A DNA stretch of 64,000 bases, from positions 2,790,001 to 2,854,000 of the forward strand of contig NZ_OZ156465.1 of assembly GCF_964212655.1 (NCBI RefSeq). The letters are read 5' to 3'. The stretch is from Candidatus Thiodiazotropha sp. LNASS1. GTDB taxonomy: Bacteria; Pseudomonadota; Gammaproteobacteria; Chromatiales; Chromatiaceae. The notes beneath the pieces were generated by a model. It did not search any database. It saw nothing but the letters and a program-made list of their open reading frames with translations, and had not been told where the DNA came from. A program made the position numbers and the translations under genes. Every line of letters starts with the position of its first letter. Positions within the stretch are counted from its first letter, which is position 1. This document shows, piece after piece, positions 34,172 to 43,419 of this stretch.

Positions 34172-37163
34172 CGTCATCCTCGTCGTTTACACCCTTCCAA
34201 TTCAGTGAAAAATCCTCTGCGATACGCGTCAAGTTCGGATTGTAGGCTGGATCACGCTGCAACAGAGGTCCATATTTTTCTAGCATATACTCGGCTTCAC
34301 CACTGAAACGCTGTTGTTTTTCCGGTGTGTCCTCCGCACCACGGGAGGCCGATTCGTGATGATAAAGCTCCGCATAGGGCGTCCAAAGATTGTAATATCC
34401 AGCTTGATAAATCCGAATACAGAGATCCACATCATTGAAGGCAACCGCGAGATGTTCACTATCAAAACCGCACACGGCATCAAAAACCTCCCGCCTAAGC
34501 AACAGACAGGCAGCTGTCACCGCAGTGTAGTTCTGAATCAACACGGAACGCCCCATGTAGCCTTTGTTATCTTTACTCGAATATTTCATGGCATGGCCTG
34601 CCACGCCCCCAAGACCCAAAACTACACCACCGTGCTGTAATCGGTCGTCCGGATACCAGAGCCTTGCGCCGACGGCGCCTATCTCGGGTCTGACGCCGTG
34701 ACTCACCATCTCTCCCAACCAGTCCGGAGAAATCACTTCGATATCGTCATTCATGAAGCAGAGCAGTTCCCCACTCGCATGTTCTACGGCAAAGTTGTTG
34801 ATGGCGGAAAAATTGAAGGGATGGTCATAGTGCAATACCTTGGTAGCGCCCTGGCTGTCGAGCTCAGTAAGATACGCCAGGGTCGCCTGATCATCGCTTT
34901 GGTTATCGACAATGATAAACTCAATATTCTTGTAGTCGCTCCTGTCACGAATGCTTTCAATGCATTGGCGCAACAATTTCTCGCCATTACGGGTTGGGAT
35001 GATTATCGAGACAAGCGGCCGGGAATCCGGCAGTTGATACCGCACCCGGATCATACCATCGATATACTCCGACTCCGTGACATCGGCTTTAAGTCCGCGA
35101 ATATCAAGATCGTCTTTAACCGCACGCAGGGCCGCATCGATTGCATAGGATTTTGCCTCTCCGCCCGAGGCAGTGCTTTCCGGTATCGCACGCCAGTGAT
35201 ACAAGATCCATGGTATGTGACGCACCTGCTTGCGAGGATCGATCTCCCGCAAACACCTGAGCGCCAGATCGTAGTCCTGCGCGCCCTCGAAACCTTCACG
35301 CATTCCTCCCACCTTCTCCACCAGGGTACGGCGGTAGACGCCGAAGTGACAGATCATGTTGTGGGAGCGCATCAGATCCGGATTGAAATCCGGTTTGAAG
35401 TAGTGGTCGAATCGCACCTCTTCGTTATTCAGCTTGTCTTCATCGGAGTAAACAATCTCAGCATGCGGATTGAGAATGATCTCCTGGGCCACAAAATAGA
35501 GTGCAAAGTCAGCCAATTGATCATCGTGATCCATCAGGGCAATAAAATCCCCGCTTGCTATGGAAAAGGCGGAATTCGTGGCATTCGAGATGTGGCCGTT
35601 CTCCTCCCGGTAGATGACCTTGATGCGTTTGTAACGGCGCATGTATTCATCCAACACGCGCTTTATATGTGGTCGCGTGGATGCATCATCTGCAATACAC
35701 AACTCCCAATTCTCATAGGATTGTGCAAGCACAGAGTCTAGTGCGGCCCGCAACAAATATTCATCGACGTTATAAACCGGCATGACAATCGAGATAAAAG
35801 GCCTGTCAGGATGTTCATTGAGCTGTTCAACCATTTCAAGGGTCGGCACACCCACAGGTTCAACATCCCTGATCCATAACGAGTAGTCATAGGTTGGTGA
35901 TGACTCGGTATTCAACTGTTCGCGTATAGCCTGTAGACCACCTAGTTTCCAAAGCCGCGCTGCCTCCCGGCTCCAGTCACGTATCAGACCTGGCTCTTTC
36001 CTCAATTTCTTCAGCTCCGGCGCAAACCTACGCATTAGCCGTAATGGCCTGGTCAACGCCATGTAGACGCGCCAACCTCGACTGTTCACGACAGCCCGAA
36101 GATCTTTTTTAGTATGTTTAAGGTCATTTTTAAGCCAAAACAGGTCATGGTTCATGGAGCGATTACTCCTGTCCATAATCTGCAGCTGACTCTGCAATTC
36201 ACTCCTCAGACTGCTCTCCTTCGCTAATGCATTGTGCGCTTCCCGGGTCTCCCTGACTGCATTCTCCATAGCCTCTCTATGCCTGAGCAACTCATCGTTC
36301 AAAGTACCCAGCGCCTGCTGTTGATCCTGCAGAATCCTGTCCCGCTCTTCCACCATTTTGAGGCGTGTCTCTGCGGTACTGCCCGCCTGATGCAACTCAT
36401 CGAGCAGATTTCTATAGACCTCGACCGAGGCCTGCATCGGCTTGTCGTTGAGGACAGGAAATTCCTCGACAGTGACACTGCTGTCCGGGGTTGCAGAGAC
36501 GATGTACTGAAAGGCTGCCGCATCCGGCGTATGAAACAGCGCAAGTCCACGTTCACTCGCCTCAAACCCCATCCTCTCCAGCCGCTTCTCAATTTCGGAA
36601 TCGGCCATATCGTGAAAGGTGTAAGTCAGCTCGTTAACCCTGAAGCCGCCGCGGGCAAACATCTCGCGCAAAGAATTGTAGGTAAACAGATGCAGATGGG
36701 TGCGATCAAGAAGCCCCGTATCCTCATAGGTGAAACGCCCTTCCAACAGTTCGAGACGAAGCGAAGCATGGGCGCCATTGGGCAAGGAGGCGAGAAGGAT
36801 TCCCCCGTCACTCAACAGATGGGGAAGTTTCTTGAGCAGGGCAATGGGTTTTCGCAGATGTTCGAGAATGTCGGCACAGGTGATGATATCGAAGCGTTCA
36901 TCACCAAGGCTCTTCAGCCAGCCTCTGCTTTGCACATCCCCGACGATGACACGATCGCAAACCGCTTTGGCTCTGTTCGCCATACCCCGGTCGATCTCAA
37001 CACCCACCACATAGCAATCCTTTTCCTGGCGCAGATAGTCCGACATATAGCCGGTCGCACATCCCAACTCAAGCACCCGGCTGCCTGCCGGTATCCGTTT
37101 AACCAACTGGGTATGGGAATTGTTCTCGACGTTCAAATCGAGTTTAAAATCGTATTCAGCCAC
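34164..37163 (-). CDS. Methyltransferase / coiled-coil / tandem GT2 fusion, 999 aa
   Basis: Four parts are visible. Residues 10-175 are a class I methyltransferase (VLELGCATGYMSDYL at 30-44, then ITCADILEHLRKP). Residues about 260-350 form a coiled coil (RLKMVEERDRILQDQQQAL, then SELQSQLQIM). A first GT2 domain spans about 455-680 (PFISIVMPVYNVDEYLLRAA, ADDAS 491-495, MDHDD 544-548). A second spans about 715-960 (PLVSIIIPTRNGEKLLRQCI, VDNQSDD, FMNDD 803-807). This design suits a polymerase or chain-capping enzyme whose coiled coil acts as a ruler, as in WbdA/WbdD-type systems; that comparison is inference. No signal peptide. Confidence 0.92.
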   Translation of the reverse strand: MAEYDFKLDLNVENNSHTQLVKRIPAGSRVLELGCATGYMSDYLRQEKDCYVVGVEIDRGMANRAKAVCDRVIVGDVQSRGWLKSLGDERFDIITCADILEHLRKPIALLKKLPHLLSDGGILLASLPNGAHASLRLELLEGRFTYEDTGLLDRTHLHLFTYNSLREMFARGGFRVNELTYTFHDMADSEIEKRLERMGFEASERGLALFHTPDAAAFQYIVSATPDSSVTVEEFPVLNDKPMQASVEVYRNLLDELHQAGSTAETRLKMVEERDRILQDQQQALGTLNDELLRHREAMENAVRETREAHNALAKESSLRSELQSQLQIMDRSNRSMNHDLFWLKNDLKHTKKDLRAVVNSRGWRVYMALTRPLRLMRRFAPELKKLRKEPGLIRDWSREAARLWKLGGLQAIREQLNTESSPTYDYSLWIRDVEPVGVPTLEMVEQLNEHPDRPFISIVMPVYNVDEYLLRAALDSVLAQSYENWELCIADDASTRPHIKRVLDEYMRRYKRIKVIYREENGHISNATNSAFSIASGDFIALMDHDDQLADFALYFVAQEIILNPHAEIVYSDEDKLNNEEVRFDHYFKPDFNPDLMRSHNMICHFGVYRRTLVEKVGGMREGFEGAQDYDLALRCLREIDPRKQVRHIPWILYHWRAIPESTASGGEAKSYAIDAALRAVKDDLDIRGLKADVTESEYIDGMIRVRYQLPDSRPLVSIIIPTRNGEKLLRQCIESIRDRSDYKNIEFIIVDNQSDDQATLAYLTELDSQGATKVLHYDHPFNFSAINNFAVEHASGELLCFMNDDIEVISPDWLGEMVSHGVRPEIGAVGARLWYPDDRLQHGGVVLGLGGVAGHAMKYSSKDNKGYMGRSVLIQNYTAVTAACLLLRREVFDAVCGFDSEHLAVAFNDVDLCIRIYQAGYYNLWTPYAELYHHESASRGAEDTPEKQQRFSGEAEYMLEKYGPLLQRDPAYNPNLTRIAEDFSLNWKGVNDEDDDV

Positions 37164-37288
37164 GTGGGTACTATCGACGTATTAATTGTATATGGCTACT
37201 TGTCGGTCAGCTATTCGAACCATAGCAGAGCGTCAGTGATTTAGACACGGATATGTGCTGGTAAAAGTACCGATCCGTGCCAACTGCT

Positions 37289-38197
37289 TCACTCCGCACT
37301 TTGCTGCTTTTGCTTTTGCTTTTGCGCATACGCTTCGACTTTATCTTCATAGATGCCGGCCTTGTTTTTCTTCAGAAGCCCATCGAAGTAATCATCACGC
37401 CGATTCTGGATATAATCACTCTTCATTGTCTCAATGATCTTATCCTTTACCTGTTCAAAGGATAATTTCTTTGGCGAATATCGGTTAACCAACTTAATGA
37501 TGTGATAGCCAAACTTGGTCTCTACTATATCGCTGATCTCTCCCGGTTTATGCATCGCCACCACTGCCTCGTCGAAGGATTCAACCATAGAACCCCGTTT
37601 GAACACTCCCAAAGATCCCTGATTCTTCAGTGTCACCGTATCCTCTGAATAGACCATGACAAGGTCCTCAAATGAGCTTTGGCCACTGTCGAGCTCCTCC
37701 TTCACCTTCTTGATAATCTCGAGCGCCTCTTCCTTGGGATGGTGCTTGGGCAATCTGTCCGTCGTGGAGATCAGGATATGTTTCGCTTCAAATCGTTCGG
37801 GTATCGTGTAGGCTTCGGGATTCCCCTCATACTGTTCCCTGGCCGCCTGCTCGAAATCCGGAATGGGTTCGGCGTCGATCTGCTTCAGTCGCTCCAAATA
37901 GAGCAGTTTTTCTCTTTGACGGCGAAGCTTGGCCTGAAACAACTCTGAATCGCCGAGGCCGTTTTTTTCAGCCTCTTCGGAGAGGGCGCGAATCAGGTAG
38001 ATCTGGCGCAACAGTTTCAATAACTGATTGTGGTCTGCCACGACCTTGCTTCTGGCATCCTCCGGCCCACTCAATAACAGAGCGTCCAGGTCCACATCCT
38101 TGACCTCAATTCCTCCGCCGAACATCAAAGTCTCGCCGGCTAACGATGCGACAGGTGACAGGCAAAGCGCCATTGTCAGTAACAAGCAGAACTTCAT
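37289..38197 (-). CDS. Periplasmic parvulin-type peptidylprolyl isomerase
   Basis: Signal peptide MKFCLLLTMALCLSPVASLA, an N-terminal helical region like SurA/PrsA (LIRALSEEAEKNGLGDSELFQAKLRRQREKLL), and a PpiC domain at about 135-240 (FEAKHILISTTDRLP, FEDLVMVYSEDTVTLKNQGSLGVFKRGSMVESFDEAV, ETKFGYHIIKLVNR). The C-terminal tail is a Lys/Gln-rich stretch. It folds exported proteins. It lies 125 bp upstream of the 999-residue transferase on the same strand, but the link to polysaccharide synthesis is unclear. A 283-bp gap with a strong terminator separates it from the exported protein upstream. Confidence 0.9.
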   Translation of the reverse strand: MKFCLLLTMALCLSPVASLAGETLMFGGGIEVKDVDLDALLLSGPEDARSKVVADHNQLLKLLRQIYLIRALSEEAEKNGLGDSELFQAKLRRQREKLLYLERLKQIDAEPIPDFEQAAREQYEGNPEAYTIPERFEAKHILISTTDRLPKHHPKEEALEIIKKVKEELDSGQSSFEDLVMVYSEDTVTLKNQGSLGVFKRGSMVESFDEAVVAMHKPGEISDIVETKFGYHIIKLVNRYSPKKLSFEQVKDKIIETMKSDYIQNRRDDYFDGLLKKNKAGIYEDKVEAYAQKQKQKQQSAE

Positions 38198-38420
38198 AGA
38201 TAACCTCTAAGATATATGCAGATAGTAAGTCGGGAATTATACGGCGGCACTATCAGCAACGCCATTGCTCTATAGACGACAACACAAGCAACCGGTTCAA
38301 AATCAAAAGTTAAATCAAACCCTATTCAATAAGTAACTTCAATACTTGCTCCAACCTGAAGCAGATTTTCATCAGATTGCAACATGTGGAACTTAAAAAC
38401 CGCCACGCAATTTCAGGCAT

Positions 38421-38449
38421 AAAAAAAGGCAGGCCTTTCGGCCTGCCTT
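38421..38449 (-). terminator. Strong intrinsic terminator of the 597-aa exported protein gene
   Basis: Perfect 10-bp stem AAGGCAGGCC / GGCCTGCCTT with a GAAA tetraloop (38426-38449) followed by a T-run on the minus strand, 31 bp past the stop at 38481. The strength and stable tetraloop fit a highly expressed gene. Confidence 0.95.
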
Positions 38450-38480
38450 CCCACGTTTCGCTTACGCGATTCGTACTTGG

Positions 38481-40274
38481 TTACGGAGTACGGTTGACGC
38501 TGCGGATCAGGTCAACGGTCTCACCCAGCTGGGCAGGACCGACATCACCCGCCATGGCGGAGAAGCCGATGACCGGAACACCAGTCCACACGCCCGCTGC
38601 ACCTGGGACACCACCAACAGCCTCAACCATCGCGATAATGCTAGGATGAGAAGTGTAGTCGTACGCAGCAGCAGCGCTGATGGTTACCCAACCAGCCTCG
38701 AAGCCAGGATCCAGGTTCCAGTTGAAGACGTTGGCAGCAGGCGTACCCAGAACAGACTGGTTACCGCCAGCAGAACGGTTCACGGAAACAACGTTAACCT
38801 CACGCTCCAGGGCTACGATGGTCGGCGCATTGATCGGTACCGGTGAGAAGTCACTGGAACCGGCAACAACCTGGGCCACCTGCTCTTCATAGTCGTAGTA
38901 GACCAGACCCACTTCAACATCAGGTGACGAAGCTTCGTAACCGGCATTGGTACAATGGATACCTGATCCAAGTGCTGTTTCCGGATAGTCGTTTGCAGGC
39001 GTACCCAGAGTCGTCAAGGCGACAGTGGCACCATCATCGACACCATCGTTCAAGGTACCTGCACAAGGTGCCAGAGGACCGGCGCCGTCCAGATCCAGAG
39101 TCAGGATACTACCGTTGTAGATACCATGCTTACGCATCGGAAAGGTTGCGACGATATCGGTCTCACCATTGATGCCGGCCTCGACGAAGTAAGGCGCGGA
39201 GATTGCATCAGCACTGAGGACGATAGCCATCGGCAGCGGATTGGAACCCATGGGAATCGACGGATTCGGCGCGATGTCGTTGATGGCGCCCGTGTCCAAC
39301 TCGACCAACGGTAAGGGCCCCGTAGTTTTCACACCGGCACCGGTGTTGTCCAGCATGTTCGCAACCACCACATCACCGGATGCCAGCGAAGGCAGCAGGT
39401 AGTTGGACTGATCGTCTGACTGGTAGTGCTGTGCGACCGTGGCATAATCGTCTACGTGGGTACCCTGCTCAACGAAGGCGGCACCTGTCGCGGTGTTGAT
39501 CATGATCGAATAGGCGTTGATACCACCGGTGGGCGCTACAAGACCTGCGTTCATGGTGTCTGCATAAGGGTTAACAGGACCACCCGCATCTTGCGCAACG
39601 CCTTCAGTCGTCATCGCGCCAGGCTCGAAACCATCGATATTGGCCGCGCTAGCCGCACCGGCAGTCCAGGCATCATCGACGACCGTGCAGTCTGCAGGCA
39701 TGCCAGTGGCATCATGCAGAAGGCCTGCAGGGATGGAACGGTCGCCTGCTGCAATAGTGACCGTGCCGTCAGCAATACCGGTTCCATCGATCTCAGCTTC
39801 CAGACCGCCGTCATTAGCAGGTCCAGCACCGTCAGCGATTACGCCCATCTCGATGATTTCGACATAACCTTCGGTCAGATCCTCATCGGTGGTAGCGGTG
39901 TAGATGTTACGGAAGTCTACGCCAGCCTGCAGCAGGGCCTTGGCAGGATAGGTACAAGTCTCGTCTTCGGTGATGATGTTGGCAACAGAGCCATTCAGAC
40001 GAATGGTGGCGTTCCAGACATCAAAGGGTGACATGTAGACGTTGAAGTCGAGCACGTCAGCCGAGATACGGGACTCACGGAATCTAACCTTGACAGCCTT
40101 GTACTCGCCTGTGGTGTTGGTGATGTTGACGTTGGTGATAAAGTTGTTGTTTACATTGTAGTAAGGCAGCAGCGCAACTTGACCTGTTCCGTCTGTATTG
40201 ACGTGAGCCGCATTGACTCCGGCAGTAGCGGTAGCCATAAGCATGGCTGCAGCGATCTTAGATTTTCTCAACAC
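38481..40274 (-). CDS. Exported surface-type protein of unknown function, 597 aa
   Basis: Signal peptide MLRKSKIAAAMLMATATAGVNA, then GTGQVALLPYYNVNNNFITNVNITNTTGEYKAVKVRFRES and VLDFNVYMSPFDVWNATI. This beta-rich, Gly/Ala/Thr/Asp-rich, cysteine-poor pattern occurs in uncharacterised exported proteins of sulfur-oxidising Gammaproteobacteria, as far as I recall. Low Lys and high Asp make it acidic. TAGGAG precedes a GTG start by 8 bases; a TTG follows at once. It has a long AT-rich leader and a strong terminator, so it looks like a single abundantly made cell-surface or S-layer-like protein. Function unknown. Confidence 0.85.
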   Translation of the reverse strand: MLRKSKIAAAMLMATATAGVNAAHVNTDGTGQVALLPYYNVNNNFITNVNITNTTGEYKAVKVRFRESRISADVLDFNVYMSPFDVWNATIRLNGSVANIITEDETCTYPAKALLQAGVDFRNIYTATTDEDLTEGYVEIIEMGVIADGAGPANDGGLEAEIDGTGIADGTVTIAAGDRSIPAGLLHDATGMPADCTVVDDAWTAGAASAANIDGFEPGAMTTEGVAQDAGGPVNPYADTMNAGLVAPTGGINAYSIMINTATGAAFVEQGTHVDDYATVAQHYQSDDQSNYLLPSLASGDVVVANMLDNTGAGVKTTGPLPLVELDTGAINDIAPNPSIPMGSNPLPMAIVLSADAISAPYFVEAGINGETDIVATFPMRKHGIYNGSILTLDLDGAGPLAPCAGTLNDGVDDGATVALTTLGTPANDYPETALGSGIHCTNAGYEASSPDVEVGLVYYDYEEQVAQVVAGSSDFSPVPINAPTIVALEREVNVVSVNRSAGGNQSVLGTPAANVFNWNLDPGFEAGWVTISAAAAYDYTSHPSIIAMVEAVGGVPGAAGVWTGVPVIGFSAMAGDVGPAQLGETVDLIRSVNRTP

Positions 40275-40775
40275 AGTTGTGTCTCCTATTACTTTTGCGT
40301 GTTAACACTAAAAAACTAACTGAGCCTGTTTATGCGGCCAGCTAAAAGCCTTGAGATCAGGCGCATGTCGAGGATTATCGACCTAAACCCAAGACCGTGC
40401 AAGGGAATGATCATTCCTTTTGTGAGGGAGGTCTCAGCAACAAGTTACCTTACACTCCTAATTCTCACGCAGGGAAGTCTAACATAAATCCTCTACCTAA
40501 CAAACGCTATTCTAGCAAAAAAAACAAAAAATGTTGCAAATTTACCAAAAAAGACACTAACTACATGAAAACAAAAGAGATATATTTTGTAGCCTGTTGT
40601 AAATAGTGACTTGACCAAATGGGATTACGGCTTGAAAAGCACCCGAATTTTCCAGTTATAGAGCAACTTTAATGATGTATGATCGACACCCTTAAAACAT
40701 AAACCCATAACTTATTGAATTTTAGGTAAATTGTTATGCGTGTATCAAAAATACAACAAGTTGTCATATGTGTGG
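40275..40775. other. AT-rich upstream region of the exported protein gene
   Basis: About 500 bp without a supported gene. A clearly AT-rich and A-rich stretch at 40500-40620 contrasts with the GC-richer neighbours and probably holds the promoter region of the gene at 38481-40274. No inverted repeat with a T-run, tRNA or coding frame with a ribosome site was seen. Confidence 0.5.
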
Positions 40776-41240
40776 TTAATTCATCGTGGGAAGAAAACCC
40801 CAATTTCCATCCCCATCTTTTACCCACTTTTCCTTGATCTGGTTGCCTGTCTCGACAGGCCCCTTCATGAGTGGATAACGGATAACAACCCTTATATCGA
40901 CCACTGCAGTACAAACTTCAGCGGACTCGCAGGATACCTCTGATACCTCAGCTGATTTCCAGATTCCCACCCCTTTCACCGTCTTCTGATAGTGGGGAAA
41001 CGGCGTCACCTGACGATAGCCGGTCGACAGATATTCATACGCGGACTCCACGCGCCCCTCTATCAACAATCCCCAGCGCTCCTGCGCCCTTTTCGCGACG
41101 ATCTCCTGATCTGACATCGCCTCATCGTGAGGCACCATGGCGCAGCCTCCCGCTATCAGGGGGATTACCAGCAGGGCCAACCATTTAAAGCGCTGTAGGC
41201 AAGCAACTCTCATAATCATAGTCATAGTCATCATATTCAT
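40776..41240 (-). CDS. Small lipoprotein, unknown function
   Basis: After an ATG-rich start (MNMMTMTMIMRVACLQRFKW) a lipoprotein signal ends LIAGGC, so Cys33 or so is lipidated. The mature part (DQEIVAKRAQERWGLLIEGRVESAYEYLSTGYRQVTPFPHYQKTV) looks like a small NTF2/cystatin-like alpha+beta domain, with two cysteines (SCESAEVC) likely bridged. Several in-frame ATGs make the start uncertain (41240 is one choice; 41216 is another). It is the last gene of the Wzm-Wzt-acyltransferase strand group, 64 bp after the acyltransferase. Confidence 0.8.
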   Translation of the reverse strand: MNMMTMTMIMRVACLQRFKWLALLVIPLIAGGCAMVPHDEAMSDQEIVAKRAQERWGLLIEGRVESAYEYLSTGYRQVTPFPHYQKTVKGVGIWKSAEVSEVSCESAEVCTAVVDIRVVIRYPLMKGPVETGNQIKEKWVKDGDGNWGFLPTMN

Positions 41241-41303
41241 GTCCAATTGAAGAGGGCCGATTCTACGAGACCGCAATACAGGGTTCAATCCCTCACCATG
41301 TCC

Positions 41304-42221
41304 TCATACTTCGCCCCAAAACATGGGCAGCGCCGGCCATTGCCACCAGCGGCCGGGGTTGAGACGGATCCTGCGTTCGATATCCGCCACCAACAGGGCC
41401 ATTGATTCATCGGAGGGTAATGCGCCCGCTTCATGAGCCGGTAAAAAGTCGAGCATCAATCCATGCCTGTGTTCCTCGACACAAAAAGGCTGTATCAGGG
41501 CGCCGGTCTTTTTCGCCAGTTTAATCGTACCTTCGGGAAAAAAGGCCTCACGACCGAAAAACGGAACGCCTACCAGTCCGGCGCTCCCCTTCGCATAGGG
41601 GACATCAAGCAATATGGCGATCGGTTGTTTCCGCAGCGCCTCCAGCAAGGGCCGCATGTTGGCTGCGCCAGGCATCAGAAAGTCCCCCCGATAGCAAGCC
41701 CTCAGGCGGGATAGTTTCAACTTGCGATATCTGAACTCGGGCCCGGCAAGGCCCCAGGTGTTCCGCTCTTCATCATCCCTGGCCAAGGCCCCTGTTGCAA
41801 TACCATAAGCCGCCGTTGTCACACCCAGCATCCAGAATCGTCCCAGGTGGGCGCCGGCGAAGATCATCGGCCTGCCGTCCCGTCTCGCCTCCAGGACCTG
41901 CTGAAAGTTTTTGACTTCGATGGTTTTGGCCACCTGCTCCACGGTTCTCAAGCGCGGATAGTGCCAGGTATCGAGGATCTCCCTCTGCTGCAAGCCATAG
42001 AAATAACCGGTCCACTGTCGATACTGCTCCGTGGATTCGCCCGGAATGGCCCGACTCATCTGATAGGCTATCTGCTCGGCCATCTCTTTCTGCCTGGCAC
42101 ACTCCCACTTACCGTAGAAACTCGCCAGTCGATAGGCGATATAGCGTGGGAACCGGGACAATACAGGAAAGAGCAACCTGTATTTCAGCGCCAGATCCCA
42201 GTGCTCAAATGGCTGCCGCAT
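41304..42221 (-). CDS. LpxL/HtrB-like acyltransferase with altered active-site motif
   Basis: The 305-residue protein has the lysophospholipid/lauroyl acyltransferase layout: a helical N-terminus, AGAHLGRFWMLGVTTAAYG, AILLDVPYAKGSAGLVGVPFFGREAFFPEGTIKLAKKTGALIQPFCVEE, and RIRLNPGRWWQWPALPMFW. The catalytic His-x4-Asp/Glu motif reads H125-LGRF-W130, so the usual acid is missing, while the GREAFFPEG strand is kept. It may be inactive, use another acid, or transfer to another acceptor. Its start overlaps the wzt-like gene by 17 bases, tying it to the ABC exporter. Confidence 0.85.
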   Translation of the reverse strand: MRQPFEHWDLALKYRLLFPVLSRFPRYIAYRLASFYGKWECARQKEMAEQIAYQMSRAIPGESTEQYRQWTGYFYGLQQREILDTWHYPRLRTVEQVAKTIEVKNFQQVLEARRDGRPMIFAGAHLGRFWMLGVTTAAYGIATGALARDDEERNTWGLAGPEFRYRKLKLSRLRACYRGDFLMPGAANMRPLLEALRKQPIAILLDVPYAKGSAGLVGVPFFGREAFFPEGTIKLAKKTGALIQPFCVEEHRHGLMLDFLPAHEAGALPSDESMALLVADIERRIRLNPGRWWQWPALPMFWGEV

Positions 42222-43419
42222 GTTTCACCGGCCCCCATTGATGGGCCATTTTCACCAGTCCCACCTCGCTGCTTTCGTGTCGTACCTTGAACTGGCAGCA
42301 GACCGGGCGAGAATCGTAGACGTGCAATCCGCTGCGGTCGATCAACCAGGCCTCCAGGGCATAGTCACCCGACATCAACATCAGAGGATCGAACAGTAAG
42401 CGCACACCATGAACAGTCCCATCAATGGGCAGCAGATTGCATTGATCGATCAGGGTCGAGACACCGTAGACCTGCAGACCGTCATTGCGGATCAGCACCA
42501 ATCCGATATGCACGTCATCGACCGGGCGCGCTCCGATCTCCGCCCGTACATTGATCGCCAAGGCGTCTCCCTGCCGGAAAAGCGGGGCGCCCTCTGCGGT
42601 ATCGACACCCCCCTCGAGGGTGACATCCTGCAGGTAGACATCGCTCACCGCATCTGTCTCCGCAGATAGCCGTTGCCCCGAGGGACTGCCGCCCTGCCGG
42701 GAACGGACATAATCCTGATAGTCATCCACAACTGTGGCGGAATCGCCCTGCGCCCTGATCACGCCATGATCCAGCCAGATCGCCTGCTCGCACAACTCTT
42801 TCACCTGATAGAGATTATGTGAACAAAACACCAAGGTGCGCTTTTCGTCGCGAAATCCCATCATTCGGTCCATGCTCTTCTTCTGGAACAGTGCATCTCC
42901 GACCGACAGGGCCTCGTCCACAATCAGCACATCGGGCTCGATCGAGGTCACCACCGAAAAGGCAAGTCTCACAAACATCCCTGAGGAGTAGGATTTGACC
43001 GGCCGCATTATGGCGTCACCCAGCTCGGAAAAGGCGATGATATCGGGTATGCGGGCCTTGGTTTCAACTGCACTGAGGCCGAGCATCGAACAGGCCAGAC
43101 GAATATTCTCCAGGCCTGAGAATTCCGGATGGAATCCCGACCCCAACTCCAGGATGGCCGACTTACGTCCCTCTATGTGCAGGGTGCCGGATGAGGGTTG
43201 CAAGGTGCCTGCCAGCAGCTTGAGCAGTGTCGACTTGCCAGCCCCGTTGTCGCCAATGACGCCGAACGTCGCACCTTTCTCGATAGTCAGATCGATTGGA
43301 GTCAAGGCCTTGATCTCAGTATGAAAGGGCCTCTTCAACAACCACTCCTTGAAGAGGTCCGCGGGCTTTGCGTACTGTCGATAGTTTTTTGACAACTGTT
43401 GGGCTTGAATCGCGATCAC
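42205..43419 (-). CDS. wzt: Wzt-like ABC exporter ATPase with C-terminal carbohydrate-binding domain
   Basis: GTG at 43419, with AAGGAC upstream, overlaps the permease stop (GTGA) and gives 404 residues; the longer open frame runs into the permease gene. The ATPase part has Walker A GDNGAGKST, signature SYSSGMFVRLAFSV and Walker B VLIVDEALSVGD. From about residue 255 a beta-sandwich follows (VYLQDVTLEGG, LAINVRAEIGA, IHIGLVLIRNDGLQVYG-like VHIGLVLIRNDGLQVYG) as in Wzt of O8/O9a systems, which reads the glycan end. It would export a polysaccharide finished on the cytoplasmic side. Confidence 0.93.
   Translation of the reverse strand: MIAIQAQQLSKNYRQYAKPADLFKEWLLKRPFHTEIKALTPIDLTIEKGATFGVIGDNGAGKSTLLKLLAGTLQPSSGTLHIEGRKSAILELGSGFHPEFSGLENIRLACSMLGLSAVETKARIPDIIAFSELGDAIMRPVKSYSSGMFVRLAFSVVTSIEPDVLIVDEALSVGDALFQKKSMDRMMGFRDEKRTLVFCSHNLYQVKELCEQAIWLDHGVIRAQGDSATVVDDYQDYVRSRQGGSPSGQRLSAETDAVSDVYLQDVTLEGGVDTAEGAPLFRQGDALAINVRAEIGARPVDDVHIGLVLIRNDGLQVYGVSTLIDQCNLLPIDGTVHGVRLLFDPLMLMSGDYALEAWLIDRSGLHVYDSRPVCCQFKVRHESSEVGLVKMAHQWGPVKHAAAI

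Noticed and set aside
37246-37279. CACGGAT / ATCCGTG inverted repeat after the parvulin gene
   Set aside because: A 7-bp stem with a 20-base loop and no T-run; too weak to call.
38843-40031. Several plus-strand open frames opposite the 597-aa exported protein
   Set aside because: Arg/His-rich antisense frames with no ribosome site; the minus-strand gene has signal peptide, start site and terminator.
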